NCBI GenBank assembly: GCA_900545715.1
Contig: URAJ01000012.1
Location: forward strand, 1 to 53,342
Reading direction: 5' to 3'
DNA: 53,342 bases
DNA from: an uncultured Opitutales bacterium
Lineage (GTDB): Bacteria; Verrucomicrobiota; Verrucomicrobiia; Opitutales; Intestinicryptomonadaceae
Positions 9,018-18,109 of the stretch are shown piece after piece. Position 1 is the stretch's first letter; each line of letters starts with the position of its first letter. Under the pieces are notes generated by a model. It saw nothing but the letters and a program-made list of their open reading frames with translations, was not told the origin of the DNA and did no database searches. Position numbers and translations under genes: made by a program.

Positions 9018-10473
9018 GGCCACAGCATGCGCGGCTTCGATTCTCGCGCTGACTCCGATCTTCGCCCAGGAATACGGCGCGGACGAATCGCAAATAGCAA
9101 CAGTTGTCTATGTGTCGTCGAGCGCAGGGGACGACTCCAACGACGGCTCCATGAAAAGTCCGCTTAAGACATTCGCGAAAATTCCAAAAGAAAACGCGCG
9201 CATTCTCCTTAAAAAAGGCGATGTATTTTACGAACCGTTGTCGGGGCTAAGCAACTGCGTGGTTGACTCGTATGGAAAGGGCTCGAAATATCCCGTTATA
9301 TGCGGGCTCAAACTCCTTAAAAATCCGGATGCGTGGGAGGACATGGGCAACGGAGTATGGCGCCTCGACATGAACAAGACCGAGAATTTCTACGGGCGCA
9401 ATCTTGAAATCACCAAGGGAAATTACCAGCTCAACAATCTCGGCGCCCTCTACGACGCCGCAAGCGACACGCTTTACGGTCACAAGGTAAAAAAGCTCGA
9501 AATGCTTGAAAAAGATTGGGACATCACAACCGGTGAAATATACAAGCCCGAGGACGTCAATGCCGAGAGCTACCGCTGGCTGTATGTAAAGCATGATAAA
9601 AACCCCTCTTCCGACGGCGCTGAGCTTGGCATACTGACGTACGGCAACGGAGTCAGCGGCATTAAAAATTGCACCGTGCGCAATATCGCAATCAAGGGAT
9701 TCGGGCGCCACGGACTCACTGGATCGTTCGGCGGAAAGATTGAAAATGTGAAAATAGACCTAATCGGCGGAAGCACGCAGGTCGGATATAGAACATGGGT
9801 TCGTCTCGGCAACGGAATCGAATTCTGGATTTCCGGATCTCCGTCTTCCAACAATAGAAACCACGTCTCGGGCTGCACAATAAGCCGCACTTACGACTGC
9901 GGTTCCACAATTCAGGGAATAGTCGAAAAAGGGGAAATTGTCGCGAGCGACATTACCTTTACCGGCAATAAATTCTACCGCTGCCGCCAGGCGTTCGAGC
10001 ACTTCCTCTCAAACCGCGCTAACGGAAGATCGGAATATATAAACTGCCACTTTGAGGGAAATTTTGCATGGGAAATGGGTGAAAACGAATTTTCAACTCC
10101 GGAACCCCGCGACAACAACTTCCTGACCTACGACAACAAGCGCAAGGGAATGATAATTAAAAACAATGTCTGCTACGGCTCCGGAATTTACGCGGGCACG
10201 CGCGGCTGGGCCGAGCATTTCGGCGAAAATACGTTCTACGTGGAACAAGGCAAACACAATCTCCTCTTTGTCTATCCGTGGAATAAGCAGGGTATAGAAA
10301 TACCGTCCAACTCGGAAGCCGACATACAAAAATACCGCGAAACGCTCGGCGACACGACAAGCAAAATCATTCTTGTCCCCGAAGCCGAGATTGCTGAAAC
10401 ACGCAGCAACCTTATGAAAGAGGATTTCAAATACGTAAAGAAGTTCCTAAAACGCGGCGCGCTTAGCAAGTAG
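9004..10473 (+). CDS. Exported right-handed beta-helix protein, copy 2
   Basis: 489 residues, with a signal peptide (about 1-21, ending FAQ). It is collinear with copy 1 over its full length, sharing blocks such as VYVSSSAGDDSNDG, TYGNGVSxIxNCTVRNIAIKG, RLGNGIEFWISG, TFTGNKxYRCRQAFEH and FAWEMGENEF. The ATG at 9004 has a strong Shine-Dalgarno run (GGGGGAG) lying inside the end of copy 1. The pair looks like a recent tandem duplication that has diverged in the C-terminal third. Function unknown beyond an exported beta-helix. A strong terminator follows. Confidence 0.75.
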   Translation: MNLIKATACAASILALTPIFAQEYGADESQIATVVYVSSSAGDDSNDGSMKSPLKTFAKIPKENARILLKKGDVFYEPLSGLSNCVVDSYGKGSKYPVICGLKLLKNPDAWEDMGNGVWRLDMNKTENFYGRNLEITKGNYQLNNLGALYDAASDTLYGHKVKKLEMLEKDWDITTGEIYKPEDVNAESYRWLYVKHDKNPSSDGAELGILTYGNGVSGIKNCTVRNIAIKGFGRHGLTGSFGGKIENVKIDLIGGSTQVGYRTWVRLGNGIEFWISGSPSSNNRNHVSGCTISRTYDCGSTIQGIVEKGEIVASDITFTGNKFYRCRQAFEHFLSNRANGRSEYINCHFEGNFAWEMGENEFSTPEPRDNNFLTYDNKRKGMIIKNNVCYGSGIYAGTRGWAEHFGENTFYVEQGKHNLLFVYPWNKQGIEIPSNSEADIQKYRETLGDTTSKIILVPEAEIAETRSNLMKEDFKYVKKFLKRGALSK

Positions 10474-10497
10474 CCATCAGCTTCAACGCGCAATAAC

Positions 10498-10545
10498 GAA
10501 ACGCGGCGGGATTTTCCCCGCCGCGCTTTGCGTTTCTTTTTTTAA
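10498..10545 (+). terminator. Rho-independent terminator after the beta-helix pair
   Basis: A perfect 8-bp stem GCGGCGGG/CCCGCCGC (10503-10510 and 10517-10524) with a 6-base loop, extended by GAAACG/CGTTTC outside it, is followed by a run of seven T. It lies 30 bases after the copy 2 stop and before the converging tlyA gene. Confidence 0.85.
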
Positions 10546-10565
10546 ATCAAAAAATTTTTGCGCGC

Positions 10566-11318
10566 CTATGTTCCGCTTTCCTTCCTGACCCCTATTAGAT
10601 ATTCCGTATTCCCGTCGCCACCCAATATGGGTGAAGGCATACTGCCGATTATCCGGGCGCCGCGAAAATTATCCGATATGTAGCTTGTTATTTTCTCAAA
10701 CGCGATAGCGCTTTCTTCGGGGCGCAATACTCCCTTTCGGATTCTTGCGAGCTTTGGGTCGCTTTCGAACTGGGGCTTTATAAGGCACACGGCGATTCCA
10801 CCGTCGGAAAGTAGGCCCCACAGATTCCCGAATACCTTTTCAAGCGATATGAAAGACAAATCCGCGCATATAAAATCAAATTTCCCGCCTCCGAAAGACG
10901 ATGGCGACAATGAGCGTATGTCGGTCTTTTCCATATTTTTTATGCGGGCGTCTGCCAACAGCTTTGGGTGGAGCTGCCCGCTGCCGATGTCCACGCATAC
11001 GCTCGACGCTGCCCCGCGCGACAGGGCGCAGTCGGTAAAGCCGCCGGTAGAAGCGCCGGCATCGAGTATATCGACGCCGCGTAGGTCTATACCAAATCTG
11101 TCCAAAAACGCCTCCAATTTCAATCCGGCACGCGACACGTACCTCGACTCTGGCGCGTCTGCCGAGATTTCGAGGACTGCGTTTTCAGGAAGTTTCCGCG
11201 ACGGCTTGTCGATTACTTTTCCCTCGAATTTAACCCGTCCCGCCTCTATGAGGGCGCGGGCTTTCGAGCGGCTTGGGGCGAGCCCGCTTTCCGCCATAAT
11301 TTCGTCGGCGCGTTTCAT
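10566..11318 (-). CDS. tlyA: TlyA-family rRNA 2'-O-methyltransferase
   Basis: 250 residues. An S4 RNA-binding domain occupies residues 1-60 (MKRADEIMAESGLAPSRSKA and onward). It is followed by the linker motif YVSRAGLKLE (60-69) and a Rossmann methyltransferase domain with the SAM-binding DAGASTGGFTD (86-96), VDIGSGQL, ADLSF and LIKPQFE, as in FtsJ/TlyA enzymes. The family methylates 16S and 23S rRNA riboses and is sometimes misnamed haemolysin A. Its ATG overlaps the stop of the upstream small membrane protein gene by 4 bases. Confidence 0.92.
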   Translation of the reverse strand: MKRADEIMAESGLAPSRSKARALIEAGRVKFEGKVIDKPSRKLPENAVLEISADAPESRYVSRAGLKLEAFLDRFGIDLRGVDILDAGASTGGFTDCALSRGAASSVCVDIGSGQLHPKLLADARIKNMEKTDIRSLSPSSFGGGKFDFICADLSFISLEKVFGNLWGLLSDGGIAVCLIKPQFESDPKLARIRKGVLRPEESAIAFEKITSYISDNFRGARIIGSMPSPILGGDGNTEYLIGVRKESGT

Positions 11319-11617
11319 TTGCCGCCCTTGGGTATATATATGACCTGCACGTCGCGCGCGTCGGCAGGGCGCTGGGCCGCTTTCTTTTCAAGCGTATCGA
11401 CACCTTTCCCGGCTTCCGTAGCGAGAGTCCAAACGAGCGCCGCCGTCCCAAAAAGCATTGCGGCAGCCACAAAGATACCGATTGCCAAGCGCACGGCTTC
11501 CAGCGTATCTGAGCGCGCGCTTTTGCCCTTGTGGAATTTAAGGGAAGGCATTGTGCCTTTGCCCCTGCCCACGAGCTTTTCGGAAATTTTTCTCAGTTTG
11601 TTTTCGTCGATAATCAT
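11315..11617 (-). CDS. Small single-pass membrane protein, unknown function
   Basis: 100 residues from ATG 11617, with GGAAAA just upstream; an in-frame ATG at 11680 lies upstream of the promoter proposed here and is less likely. The N-terminal half is basic, one membrane segment spans about residues 45-67 (LAIGIFVAAAMLFGTAALVW), and the C-terminal tail of about 30 residues is polar. No family is recognised. It shares an operon with tlyA through an ATGA overlap. Confidence 0.6.
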   Translation of the reverse strand: MIIDENKLRKISEKLVGRGKGTMPSLKFHKGKSARSDTLEAVRLAIGIFVAAAMLFGTAALVWTLATEAGKGVDTLEKKAAQRPADARDVQVIYIPKGGK

Positions 11618-11630
11618 ATTTTCCAAAAAA

Positions 11631-11658
11631 ATTATCGCCCGCGGGAAATGTTTTTCAA
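11631..11658 (-). promoter_or_regulatory. Candidate promoter for the small membrane protein-tlyA unit
   Basis: Read on the minus strand: TTGAAA, 16 bases, GATAAT. The -10 matches five of six positions. The predicted start would be only about 10 bases before the ATG at 11617, giving a very short leader that still contains GGAAAA. Confidence 0.5.
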
Positions 11659-11673
11659 ACATATATTGTTTAT

Positions 11674-11701
11674 TTGACAATTATGCGGGCCAAGTAATAA
11701 T
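11674..11701 (+). promoter_or_regulatory. Strong sigma70-type promoter of the SGNH esterase operon
   Basis: A perfect -35 TTGACA (11674-11679), 16-base spacer and AATAAT -10 (11696-11701, five of six). It predicts a start near 11708 and an 80-base leader before the ATG at 11789. It lies back-to-back with the tlyA-side promoter in the divergent region. Confidence 0.7.
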
Positions 11702-11788
11702 TTTGTGGAATACGTAAGGGCGGAACGTATAACTTTTTCTGCGGGGGAGAGGTTCACGCGGGAGTGTTCCGCGTCAGATTGTAAAATT

Positions 11789-13336
11789 ATGAAAAAAATA
11801 ACACTATTGATAGTTGCGCTATTGTTTGCGCAAGCCGTTTTCGCGGAAATAAAAATGCCGAAGATTTTTTCGGACAATATGGTCTTGCAGCGCGGCGAGC
11901 AGGTAAGGGTATGGGGAAAGGCATCTCCAGACGCAGACGTGCGCGTGGAGTTTGCGGGAAAGAATGTTTCGGCGAAGGCGGACAAAGACGGAAAATGGTC
12001 GCTATTTCTCCCCCCTCTGGAAACTTCCGCCCAGCCTCGGGAAATGCTCGTATTTGAAAACGGCGCGGTGTCGAAAAAAATCGGCGGTATTTTGGTCGGG
12101 GAAGTTTGGATTACCGGCGGGCAGAGCAATATGCAATTCGGGGCAAACTCGATGATAGGCTCAAAAGAGGAATTGGAGAATTTGCCAAAGAACCTTCGCT
12201 ATTTCGCCCAAGATAGCGGAAAAATAAGCGAAACTCCGCTCTCGGATTTCGCAGGGTGGGCGCAATGGCTCGTGGCGGGGAAAGACAAGCTTGGAAATTC
12301 AAACGCTATCGCGCTGTTTTTTGGCTCGCGCATATCAAAGGCACTGGGGGATATACCCGTAGGTATAGTTGAAAGCTCCCGCGGGGGCACGCGAATGGTC
12401 GGATGGACTCCCATCGAATTTTTCAATTCCGATCCGCTAATGGAGCCCGCGCGCAAGATGTTTGACCGCGATTCAAAAAAGTGGAAAGACTCCGAGTTCG
12501 AGAAAATGTCCGCAAAATGGCGCGCGGCGCGCGATAAATACGAGGCGGAAGTCGCCAAGGCAAAGGCGGCGGGAAAACGCGCACCAATATGCCCGTGGGC
12601 GGCCAATATGCAGGCTAAGCCGGACATATCAAAGCCGTACGGAGTGAACAATCCGGCGCGCCTGTGGAACGCAAAAATCGCCCCGATGGCAGGCTTTACC
12701 GCGCGCGGTTTCCTATGGTATCAAGGGGAGTCTGACTATATGTGGAGCGGCTTTAAATCGATTTTCGAGGGAATGAAAAAAGCGTGGAGAAAAGCTTGGA
12801 AAAAGCCGGATATGTACTTTTTGTGTGTCCAGCTGCCGTCTTATAAGGACAACGGCTGGGAATACATGCGCTGGGACCAGATGCGCGCTTCCCTCGAAGA
12901 TCCCAACGGCGGAATTGCCGTATCGATAGATACTGGTGACAAGGACGACGTCCACCCGCGCGACAAAAAACCGATTATCGACCGCCTCGCGAATATCGCT
13001 TTGAACGACGTTTACGGACAGAAAAAGCCCGCCGTTTACGGGCCGATTTTCAAGTCGGCAAAATATTCGGCGGACACCGCGGAATTGACCTTCGACTTGC
13101 GCGGCAGAAAGCTCGAATGCAGGGGCGAGCCGCGCGGATTTATCGCAAAATGCGCCGACGGGCAGTGGCGCGGCGCTAAAGCCGAATTTTCGGACGGGAA
13201 ATTGACGGTTAAAACTCCGGACGGCTCGGCAATAAAGGGCGTAAGATACCTTTGGAAAGGCTGGGTAAAGCCCGATGTATGCCTTTACAACGACGCCGGA
13301 ATACCGGCTTTTGGATTTACCGACGAAAAACGCTAA
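11789..13336 (+). CDS. Exported sialate O-acetylesterase-type SGNH hydrolase, copy 1
   Basis: 515 residues with a signal peptide (1-19, ending VFA). After it comes a beta-sandwich segment (about 20-105; IFSDNMVLQR, VEFAGK, DGKWSL) as in this family. The SGNH block I follows: GGQSNM at 110-115 with S113 the nucleophile. Later come WYQGESD and DDVHPRDK with the catalytic His. A Lys-rich helical insertion sits in the middle. The family removes O-acetyl groups from sugars. With a GH28-like enzyme in the same operon, acetylated plant polysaccharide is a likelier substrate than sialic acid. An in-frame ATG at 11705 lies upstream but would place the signal peptide internally. First gene of a five-gene operon. 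Confidence 0.85.
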   Translation: MKKITLLIVALLFAQAVFAEIKMPKIFSDNMVLQRGEQVRVWGKASPDADVRVEFAGKNVSAKADKDGKWSLFLPPLETSAQPREMLVFENGAVSKKIGGILVGEVWITGGQSNMQFGANSMIGSKEELENLPKNLRYFAQDSGKISETPLSDFAGWAQWLVAGKDKLGNSNAIALFFGSRISKALGDIPVGIVESSRGGTRMVGWTPIEFFNSDPLMEPARKMFDRDSKKWKDSEFEKMSAKWRAARDKYEAEVAKAKAAGKRAPICPWAANMQAKPDISKPYGVNNPARLWNAKIAPMAGFTARGFLWYQGESDYMWSGFKSIFEGMKKAWRKAWKKPDMYFLCVQLPSYKDNGWEYMRWDQMRASLEDPNGGIAVSIDTGDKDDVHPRDKKPIIDRLANIALNDVYGQKKPAVYGPIFKSAKYSADTAELTFDLRGRKLECRGEPRGFIAKCADGQWRGAKAEFSDGKLTVKTPDGSAIKGVRYLWKGWVKPDVCLYNDAGIPAFGFTDEKR

Positions 13337-13354
13337 CAGATTGTATATAAGCTT

Positions 13355-14902
13355 ATGAAAATAAAAAAATTTTCCTATTTTGTATTGGCAGCCATCGCGG
13401 CTTCCGCCCTATCGGCTGAAATAAACTTGCCGAGAATATTCTCAGACGACATGCTAATCCAGCGCCAGAAGCCCGTAAAAATATGGGGAACTGCCGACGC
13501 AAACGCGGCGGTTGATGTAGAGTTCGCGGGCGCAAAAAAGTCGGCAAAAGCCGGCAAAGACGGCAAGTGGAGCGTCTTATTGGATCCGCTCGAAGCCTCG
13601 CGTGAAGGCAGGGATATGAAGTTTTACGAAAACGGAAAGCTCTCGCGCACCATAAAAGACGTGCTTGTCGGCGAGGTATGGGTGCTTGGCGGGCAGAGCA
13701 ATATGGAAATGACATACACGTGGCGAAACCTCAAACCCGAAGGCAATCCCGACATACGGTATTTCTCAAACTCAGCCCCAAGCATATCCGAGACTCCCCG
13801 AAGCGACACTATGGCAGGCTCGCAATGGAAAAAAGCTGACGCTAAAAACGCGCAATCGTTCAGCATGGTGGGGTACGCATTCGCCCAAAAACTCTCGAAA
13901 GACTTGGGCGTTCCGGTAGGGCTTGTCTATACCGCGCGCGGCGGGACGCGAATGGAAACGTGGATTCCGTTCGATGCGATGGACAAATCAAAATATTTGA
14001 AAAGCCGCAGAGCCGAATATTTTGAAAAATTGCCTGAATGGAAAAACGGCGGCTATGAGAAAGCCGCCAAGGCGCATAAGGAAAGAATGGAACAGCACAA
14101 GAAGGCGGTCGCGAAGGCTAAAGCCGAAAATAAACGCCCGCCGACAATGCCGTGGAAGGACAAAATTGCCCCACGTCCGCAGACTCCGATAGTGGATTTA
14201 TCTTCGCCTGCAATGCATTGGAACGGGAAAGTCGCGCCATTGGCAGGCTACACGGCGCGCGGCTTCTTGTGGTACCAAGGGGAGTCCAACCAGGGCGATT
14301 CCGAGGCGTTGTTCGTGCGCCAGTTTAGAATACTTGTAGATGCTTGGCGCGCGGCTTGGGGCGACAATTCAATGCCGTGGATATCGGTGGAATTGGCGTC
14401 TTACGGATACGGGAACGATTGGGGCAAGGTTCGCGCGGCGCAGGTCTTGGCTGCCGGAAGCGTCGATAATTCGTACATAGTTTGCGCTTCCGACACGGGC
14501 GAAAAAACCGACATCCACCCCGCCGACAAAGGTCCAATTTCCGAAAGACTTGAAAAAGTTGCAATGCGCAGAGTCTATGACGACAGCAGCGTGGAAGACA
14601 GATCCCCCGTTTTTGCCGGCGCGACATTCAATACCGGCAATGCCGTTGTGAAATTCGGGGCTTTTTCGGGAAAACTCGTCGGGAAGGGCGAGCCGAGGGG
14701 CTTCGAGCTTAAAATAGACGGCAAATGGATTCCCGCAAAAGCGGAGATTGATTCCGACTCAACAGTGGTTGTGTCTGCGCCTAATTCCCATTCTATACCG
14801 GAGGGCGTGCGCTATCTTTGGAAGAGCTGGGCAAAGCCCGACGCATGGCTGTACACCGACGGTGGTCTGCCTGCTTTCGGTTTTGAAAAGGAAAATAAAT
14901 AG
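13355..14902 (+). CDS. Exported sialate O-acetylesterase-type SGNH hydrolase, copy 2
   Basis: 515 residues, 18 bases after copy 1. Signal peptide 1-21 (ending ALSA), then the same beta-sandwich (IFSDDMLIQRQKPVKIWG), GGQSNMEM with the nucleophilic Ser, the RGGTRM block shared with copy 1, WYQGESN, and DIHPADKGP in place of DVHPRDK. The central insertion is shorter and rich in Lys and Ala. Full-length collinearity shows tandem duplication. The changed residues around the His motif suggest a different acetyl position or sugar, which is inference. Confidence 0.83.
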   Translation: MKIKKFSYFVLAAIAASALSAEINLPRIFSDDMLIQRQKPVKIWGTADANAAVDVEFAGAKKSAKAGKDGKWSVLLDPLEASREGRDMKFYENGKLSRTIKDVLVGEVWVLGGQSNMEMTYTWRNLKPEGNPDIRYFSNSAPSISETPRSDTMAGSQWKKADAKNAQSFSMVGYAFAQKLSKDLGVPVGLVYTARGGTRMETWIPFDAMDKSKYLKSRRAEYFEKLPEWKNGGYEKAAKAHKERMEQHKKAVAKAKAENKRPPTMPWKDKIAPRPQTPIVDLSSPAMHWNGKVAPLAGYTARGFLWYQGESNQGDSEALFVRQFRILVDAWRAAWGDNSMPWISVELASYGYGNDWGKVRAAQVLAAGSVDNSYIVCASDTGEKTDIHPADKGPISERLEKVAMRRVYDDSSVEDRSPVFAGATFNTGNAVVKFGAFSGKLVGKGEPRGFELKIDGKWIPAKAEIDSDSTVVVSAPNSHSIPEGVRYLWKSWAKPDAWLYTDGGLPAFGFEKENK

Positions 14903-14916
14903 ATTTTTTAAGAATC

Positions 14917-16497
14917 ATGAAAGTTAGATGCCTTTTATATTTTATTGCGGCAGTCGCGTGGTCGTACCCGTTGACCGCAGAAATAAAGCTTCCGGAGATA
15001 TTTTCCGACGGAATGGTGTTTCAGCGCGATATGCCCGTAAAAATATGGGGAACTGCCGACGCAAATTCACAGGTGGATGTGGAATTTGCCGGAAAAAAAT
15101 CTTCCACAAAGGCCAGCGCCGACGGGAAATGGACGCTGAATCTTCCGCCGATGGAGGCTTCCGATTCGCCACGCAAAATGAATATCTTAGAGAACGGCAA
15201 GCCTGCTAAAACAGTTTCAGACATTCTCGTCGGCGAAGTCTGGATTTTGGGCGGGCAGAGCAATATGGAGTGGATTTTGTCGCTTACGGACGACGCAAAA
15301 GATGCAATAGCGCGCTCGAATTATCCGAACCTCCGCTACTTTAAGATGGATTCCAACCGCATAACGGAAAAGGAGCAATATTTTATCCCGGGCGGGAAAT
15401 GGATACATTCAAATCCTAAAGATTCGGGCTCATTTAGCGCGGTAGGGTTTTACTTCGGCGAAAAGCTCCACAAAGACCTGAAAGTGCCCGTCGGGCTTGT
15501 GAACGTATGCAAGGGCGGAACTTCGATGCGCGCGTGGACGCCCGCGGAGTACATTGACAATGTGCCCTTCAACAAAAAGTGGATGCAGGAGTACAATAAA
15601 AAGCGCGAGGATTATTTAAAAAACGGCGGCTACGAAAAGCTCGTCGCGGAAATGAAAGTCCGCCGCGCAAAATACGAAGCCGCATGCAAAGAGGCCGACG
15701 CTAAGGGAACAAAGCGCCCGTCTGCGTGGGAGTTTAGGGTCAGCACTCCGTTAAAGTTTACGCATGTGCCGTTCACCGAAGTCCCGATTTGGCACTGGAA
15801 CGCGAAAGTGGCTCCCGTGGCGGGTTATGCGGCGCGCGGAGTCCTGTGGTATCAGGGCGAGTCTGACGGCTGGGGGGAGAATCCAAAGTTTTCGCCGTCG
15901 TTTGTCTTCGACAAAATGTATATAAATATGGTGAGAGCGTGGCGCGAGCGCTGGGGCGACGGCAAACTCTTTTTCCTCGCCGCGCAAATGCCCTCCAAGG
16001 GAGACGCAAGCGCTTGGCCGCGCGTGCGCGCCCAGCAGATAACGGCAGCCGAAGAACTCGGGCATGCGGCATGCGCTAACATAATAGACACCGGCTGGAA
16101 GGACGATGTCCACCCGCGCGACAAAACTCTCGTGGGGCACAGGCTCGAAGAGGTGGCTCTGCGCCAAGTGTATGGCGACAAATCCCTATTCCAGACGCCG
16201 CGCGCAGTGTCTGCCCAATATGGGAAAGACGGCGTGCTTGTGAGGATAGACTCTTTTGGGGACAAGCTTGTCGGCAAAGGCGAGCCGCGCGGTTTTGAAC
16301 TCAAAATCGACGGCAAATGGGTGAAAGCAAAACCGGAGATTCGCGGCGGAAATGTGTTCGTTTCTGCCCCAGAAGGTGGCGCGGCTCCCGAAGGCGTCAG
16401 GTATCTATGGACGGATTGGGCAAAGCCGGACGTATGGCTTTACAATTCCCAGAATACCCCTGTTTTCTCATTCAAATTTGAAAAGCCACAAAAATAA
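14917..16497 (+). CDS. Exported sialate O-acetylesterase-type SGNH hydrolase, copy 3
   Basis: 526 residues, 14 bases after copy 2. Signal peptide about 1-21 (ending PLTA). Motifs: IFSDGMVFQRDMPVKIWG, GGQSNMEW, a KGGTSMRAW glycine block, WYQGESDGWG and DDVHPRDKTL. The WYQGE and DVHP neighbourhoods are closest to copy 4. The end of the protein (LVGKGEPRGFELKIDGKWV) is nearly the same as in copy 2, so copies 2 to 4 probably arose by successive duplication. Confidence 0.83.
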   Translation: MKVRCLLYFIAAVAWSYPLTAEIKLPEIFSDGMVFQRDMPVKIWGTADANSQVDVEFAGKKSSTKASADGKWTLNLPPMEASDSPRKMNILENGKPAKTVSDILVGEVWILGGQSNMEWILSLTDDAKDAIARSNYPNLRYFKMDSNRITEKEQYFIPGGKWIHSNPKDSGSFSAVGFYFGEKLHKDLKVPVGLVNVCKGGTSMRAWTPAEYIDNVPFNKKWMQEYNKKREDYLKNGGYEKLVAEMKVRRAKYEAACKEADAKGTKRPSAWEFRVSTPLKFTHVPFTEVPIWHWNAKVAPVAGYAARGVLWYQGESDGWGENPKFSPSFVFDKMYINMVRAWRERWGDGKLFFLAAQMPSKGDASAWPRVRAQQITAAEELGHAACANIIDTGWKDDVHPRDKTLVGHRLEEVALRQVYGDKSLFQTPRAVSAQYGKDGVLVRIDSFGDKLVGKGEPRGFELKIDGKWVKAKPEIRGGNVFVSAPEGGAAPEGVRYLWTDWAKPDVWLYNSQNTPVFSFKFEKPQK

Positions 16498-16502
16498 TTA
16501 AA

Positions 16503-18104
16503 ATGAAAACTTCTATTCGCATGCATATCTTCCAAGTCCAAAGATTTATTTTCGCGGCGCTTGTTGCAGCCTCGGCGGCGTCGTTGTCCGCGGCGGTAAA
16601 AATGCCGTCTGTTTTTTCCGACAATATGCTTTTACAGCGCGGTAAAAAGGTAAAAATATGGGGAACGTCCGAGCCGCGGGCAACGGTGGAGGTCGAGTTT
16701 GCGAATCAGAAGAAATCCGCGATGGCGGACGCCGACGGAAAATGGGCGATATGGCTTTCGCCGATGAAGGCTTCGGCTAATCCGAGGGATTTAAAAGTCT
16801 ATGAAAACGGCGAGGAGGCCGCAAAAATAAAAAATGTGGTTGTCGGCGAACTGTGGATTTTGGGCGGGCAGAGCAATATGCAATTCACGCTCAAAGGCTC
16901 CGACGACGCCCATGTCGCAATCCCGCGCGCAAACTACCCGAATCTCCGCTATTTTAGAATGAGCCTCGGCGCGATGTCCGAGACTCCCCAAAGCGACTTC
17001 CCCGGCGGCAAATGGGAACTTACTTCTCCGGAAAACGTAGGAACCCAGTCGGCAGTGGGATTCTATTTCGGGGAAAAACTCTTGAAAGATTTGGGCGTTC
17101 CTGTTGGGCTTATAAACACTTCAATGGGCGGAACTCTCATGGCTTGCTGGACTCCCGCCGAATATATAGACCGCGTACCGTATCTGAAAGACTATTACAG
17201 CAACTACTTGAAGGCGTCTAAAAAATACGTAGAGAGCGGCGGCTATGCGAAAAAGCTGGAAGCCTACAAAAAAAATCTCGCCGAATACGAGGCTGCCTGC
17301 AAAAAGGCTGAGGCTGAAAAAAAGCCGAAGCCGCCCTACGATTGGAACAAGCTTTCGGTGCCGCTCGACTACACTCCGTACAGGAACCACGAAGTCCCGA
17401 TAAGGCACTGGAACGCGAAGGTTGCGCCTATGGCGGGCATTGCCGCGCGCGGCGTCGTGTGGTACCAGGGCGAGCAGGAGAGCGGCTACGGCTCCGGCAA
17501 TCCAAAGGCGGTCGAGGCTTTTGGAGATTTGTATGAAAATATGGTCGGCGCGTGGCGCGAAAAGTGGGGAGACAAAAAGTTGTGGTTTTTATGCGCCGAA
17601 CTTCCGTCGTTTGGCGGCGGAAAATTGTGGGCGCAAGTAAGGAACAAGCAAATTTCGGCTTCGGAGAAACTGAAATTTTCCGGAATTGCAAATACCATTG
17701 ACCTCGGCGATAAAAAAGACGTTCACCCGCGGGATAAAACGCTCGTGGGCGTGCGCCTCGCAAAGATTGCCGAAAAGGAAGTGTACGGCAAAAAATCAAT
17801 CGCGGCGATTGCGCCGATGTTTAAATCCGCCGAATTTTCCGAAGGCGGAGCCCTTGTGAAGTTTAAAAAATTTGACGGAAAGTTGTCCGGAATAGGAGAT
17901 CCGCGCGGGTTTGAGCTTAAAATCGGAGGCAAATGGGTGGAGGGTGCTCCGGAGATACGCGGCGGCGAAGTCTTTGTAAAGAGCCCCGAAGGCGCGGGGA
18001 AGCCCGAAGGCGTCAGATATCTATGGAGGCCTTGGGCCAAGCCCGATGCGTGGCTTTATTCCACCGCCGACCTGCCAGCTTTCCCGTTTGAATTTGAGAA
18101 GTAG
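16503..18104 (+). CDS. Exported sialate O-acetylesterase-type SGNH hydrolase, copy 4
   Basis: 533 residues, 5 bases after copy 3. The ATG at 16503 gives a long signal region (about 1-31, ending LSA); ATG at residue 7 is an alternative. It has the beta-sandwich, GGQSNMQF and DVHPRDKTL. The third block reads WYQGEQESGYG where the other copies have WYQGES followed by D or N, an insertion or substitution beside the active site. It is probably still active because the Ser and His blocks are intact, but specificity may differ. Confidence 0.82.
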   Translation: MKTSIRMHIFQVQRFIFAALVAASAASLSAAVKMPSVFSDNMLLQRGKKVKIWGTSEPRATVEVEFANQKKSAMADADGKWAIWLSPMKASANPRDLKVYENGEEAAKIKNVVVGELWILGGQSNMQFTLKGSDDAHVAIPRANYPNLRYFRMSLGAMSETPQSDFPGGKWELTSPENVGTQSAVGFYFGEKLLKDLGVPVGLINTSMGGTLMACWTPAEYIDRVPYLKDYYSNYLKASKKYVESGGYAKKLEAYKKNLAEYEAACKKAEAEKKPKPPYDWNKLSVPLDYTPYRNHEVPIRHWNAKVAPMAGIAARGVVWYQGEQESGYGSGNPKAVEAFGDLYENMVGAWREKWGDKKLWFLCAELPSFGGGKLWAQVRNKQISASEKLKFSGIANTIDLGDKKDVHPRDKTLVGVRLAKIAEKEVYGKKSIAAIAPMFKSAEFSEGGALVKFKKFDGKLSGIGDPRGFELKIGGKWVEGAPEIRGGEVFVKSPEGAGKPEGVRYLWRPWAKPDAWLYSTADLPAFPFEFEK

Positions 18105-18109
18105 CGCGC

